This document shows positions 63,803 to 64,000 of a stretch of 64,000 bases of DNA, piece by piece. This DNA is from Mesorhizobium sp. WSM4306 (GTDB taxonomy: Bacteria; Pseudomonadota; Alphaproteobacteria; Rhizobiales; Rhizobiaceae). A program made the position numbers and the translations under genes. The notes below the pieces were generated by a model. It did no database searches. It was given only the letters and a program-made list of their open reading frames with translations, and was not told the origin of the DNA. How positions within the stretch are numbered: position 1 is the stretch's first letter; each line of letters begins with the position of its first letter. Where the stretch lies: positions 106,378 through 170,377 of the forward strand of contig NZ_VFTC01000013.1 in NCBI RefSeq assembly GCF_007003975.1, written 5' to 3'.

Positions 63803-64000
63803 TGTCAAATCCCCCAAGCAATTGCCGCCTCTATATCAGCAGCGTGATCCCGCAGGCAAAACAGGACAGGAAACAGGCGATTTCGGGGCGGAATGAGTGC
63901 GAATTCCTCGCCCCCGCCAAAGCGGGGGAGAGCGACTATCTGGGGTGTCAAGTTGCATTTGCGAATTCGGTTCTCGCGTCGCGTGCTTTTGCATTGAGGA

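Noticed and set aside
63803..64000. A possible gene at the right edge
   Set aside because: Only short frames, a CCCCCGC/GCGGGGG hairpin near 63910-63930 and no start with a ribosome site are seen; nothing can be supported.

Overview
The window looks like chromosomal DNA of a Mesorhizobium-type alphaproteobacterium (Rhizobiales). This is inferred from the GC-rich sequence, the density of ABC uptake operons, the ure gene order, DUF1127 mini-proteins, a NodF/NodE-like pair and several families of short palindromic intergenic repeats. No rRNA, tRNA, CRISPR array, phage gene or transposase was found.

Layout. 1-3.7 kb: the start of an ABC substrate-binding protein gene, a multi-pass membrane protein and nicotinate phosphoribosyltransferase (pncB). 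3.9-12.3 kb: a LysR regulator divergent from an agmatinase-family ureohydrolase, then a polar-amino-acid uptake set (binding protein plus two permeases, no ATPase) and a complete polyamine/opine-type ABC transporter. 12.3-16.7 kb: a mosaic patch with a LysR remnant, an intact LysR with an isochorismatase-like hydrolase, a frameshifted SDR gene, a truncated Tat-signal ORF, a 570-bp second copy of the 3' end of the upstream permease gene and a truncated membrane-protein gene. 16.7-20.9 kb: a DUF1127 protein, a DUF4242 protein, a winged-helix/TPR regulator and a MATE exporter. 21.1-26.9 kb: a second polyamine-type ABC operon ending in an SDR dehydrogenase, divergent from a LuxR-type regulator.

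27-46.3 kb is a carbohydrate/polyol region. It starts with an AraC regulator and a sugar ABC operon that includes a zinc polyol dehydrogenase. Converging on it is a long smoEFGK-smoS-mtlK-HAD-FGGY kinase operon for sorbitol/mannitol-type polyols. A SorC-family regulator and a second HAD phosphatase lie just beyond. 46.5-56.8 kb: a class II aldolase-like gene and a urease cluster read right to left (ureD, ureA, DUF1272, hupE/ureJ, ureB, ureC, two unknowns, GST, ureE, ureF, DUF3995, ureG). Two secreted-protein genes on the opposite strand sit between ureB and ureC. 57-64 kb: a NodF-like acyl carrier protein and NodE-like ketosynthase pair, a YghU/YfcG-type GST, a histone H1-like basic protein, a FrcK-like kinase, an aldose-epimerase-fold protein and a large membrane-anchored coiled-coil protein.

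How it fits together. The left third handles nitrogen compounds (guanidino compounds and polyamines). The middle takes up polyols and oxidises them to ketoses, which are then phosphorylated. The right holds urease, which can use urea released by a ureohydrolase. The least ordinary features are the permease-tail duplication, whose differences are almost all silent, the NodF/NodE-like pair with no visible nod box and an altered ACP motif, the reversed gene pair inside the urease cluster, and strong hairpins just after three binding-protein genes.
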